From contig NHDL02000001.1 of assembly GCA_002167555.2 (NCBI GenBank), forward strand, positions 131,005-195,004: DNA of 64,000 bases, written 5' to 3'. The notes below the pieces were generated by a model that did no database searches, was not told the origin of the DNA, and saw only the letters and a program-made list of their open reading frames with translations. The translations under genes were made by a program, and so were the position numbers. Shown here in pieces: positions 63,680 through 64,000 of the stretch (the stretch's first letter is position 1; each line of letters opens with the position of its first letter). Source of the DNA: Deltaproteobacteria bacterium TMED58. Its GTDB lineage: Bacteria > Desulfobacterota_D > UBA1144.

Positions 63680-63912
63680 GGTAGTTTTCCCTCTTCATTT
63701 AACTTGTTTAAATCATCAAATCCCCCAATAAACTCATCATTTATTATTATCATTGGGACAGTTCTCCAATTGTATTTTGTTGAAACTTCAAGCCTCTTTT
63801 CTAAATCTGTACTCAAGTCAATTTCTGTATATTCTAGATTTTTACTAGATAAAAGATTCTTGGCTGATACACAAAAGGGACACAATTTAGTTGTATAAAT
63901 TATAATTTCCAT
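63676..63912 (-). CDS. Glutaredoxin (CPFC)
   Basis: 78 residues from ATG 63912, with AGGAGG 7 nt upstream; the frame upstream of it to 63966 is not needed. Dithiol active site CPFC in IYTTKLCPFCVSAKNLL, cis-proline TVPMIIINDEFIGGFDDL (GSH-binding TVP and GG motifs). It reduces disulfides or glutathione mixed disulfides and may serve as donor for CysH. It overlaps the SOD-like gene by 4 bp, tail to tail. Confidence 0.93.
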   Translation of the reverse strand: MEIIIYTTKLCPFCVSAKNLLSSKNLEYTEIDLSTDLEKRLEVSTKYNWRTVPMIIINDEFIGGFDDLNKLNEEGKLP

Positions 63913-63960
63913 ATTAGTACCTCCTATAAATAATTGCGATAGATAAATAAAAAATAAAAA

Positions 63961-64000
63961 ATGCAATTAAGTCTTGTACAAGATATAGCTGAATATAATT
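63961..64000 (+). CDS. Possible start of a further gene, cut by window end
   Basis: ATG 63961 opens a frame (MQLSLVQDIAEYN...) that stays open to the window edge, divergent from glutaredoxin by 48 bp. There is no Shine-Dalgarno and only 13 codons are visible, so this could be chance. Confidence 0.25.
   Translation, partial: MQLSLVQDIAEYN

Noticed and set aside
63913-63966. N-terminal extension of the glutaredoxin
   Set aside because: AGGAGG sits directly upstream of ATG 63912, and the extension is a hydrophobic run unlike the family.

Overview
The window is AT-rich, densely packed chromosomal DNA from a free-living, aerobic, Gram-negative bacterium with a streamlined genome. Intergenic gaps are usually under 100 bp. 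Stop/start overlaps of 1-4 bp (ATGA, TGATG) are common, and many convergent genes overlap at their 3' ends. An outer membrane is implied by lspA, a TonB-like protein, a DegP-like protease, a PpiD-like folding factor and several lipoprotein signals. There are no mobile elements, phage genes, CRISPR arrays, rRNAs or tRNAs. Gene content (alternative complex III, ethylmalonyl-CoA pathway enzymes, HspQ, thiolase-OB fusion) suits a marine oligotroph of proteobacterial or related affinity, but I cannot fix the phylum from the sequence alone.

Layout: 1-6.3 kb carries queA (cut by the window edge), aroC, a class V aminotransferase, prfB with its programmed +1 frameshift, nadK, a small PD-(D/E)XK-like protein and fmt. 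6.2-11.2 kb has a thiolase-OB fusion without the usual nucleophilic cysteine, a DegP-type protease and thiO-thiS-thiG. 11.3-19.2 kb is a + strand run: PpiD-like factor, smc, secA and a small membrane protein. 19.2-22.1 kb has pterin/folate genes (pterin dehydratase, folK, folD), hspQ and thiD. 22.2-38.0 kb holds gltB, tsaD, thiC, carB, greA, lspA, ribE, aroK, queG, two peroxiredoxins, a SufT-like protein and bioD. 38.1-45.8 kb is a complete alternative complex III operon (actA-F plus a 49-residue membrane protein), with a recognisable promoter in front. 45.8-48.6 kb has purM, a TonB-like protein and two exported proteins of unknown function. 48.6-52.8 kb is a three-gene operon for ethylmalonyl-CoA pathway enzymes (a short methylsuccinyl-CoA dehydrogenase, a malyl-CoA lyase and ethylmalonyl-CoA mutase), with a palindromic operator candidate at its promoter. 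52.9-56.3 kb has a cyclophilin and four poorly known, mostly membrane proteins.

The last 8 kb is the most interesting part. It is an assimilatory sulfate reduction operon on the - strand (cysI-cysD-cysN-PiT permease-cysH). The roughly 310-nt leader of this operon contains, in order: an extended -10 promoter (62240-62211), a three-way-junction RNA fold (62195-62116), a short ORF with its own Shine-Dalgarno and five cysteine codons in its last 12 residues (62092-62009), a 12-bp inverted repeat (61995-61929), and the cysI ribosome site. This looks like an uncatalogued cysteine-sensing leader-peptide attenuator. A compact structured RNA with its own promoter and U-tract lies just beyond cysH at about 56374-56451. 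trhO, a Cu/Zn-SOD-like protein with a degenerate zinc site, and a glutaredoxin close the window.

Together the genes support aerobic respiration through alternative complex III, acetyl-CoA assimilation through ethylmalonyl-CoA, sulfate assimilation, thiamine, biotin, riboflavin, folate and queuosine synthesis, and thiol-based peroxide defence.
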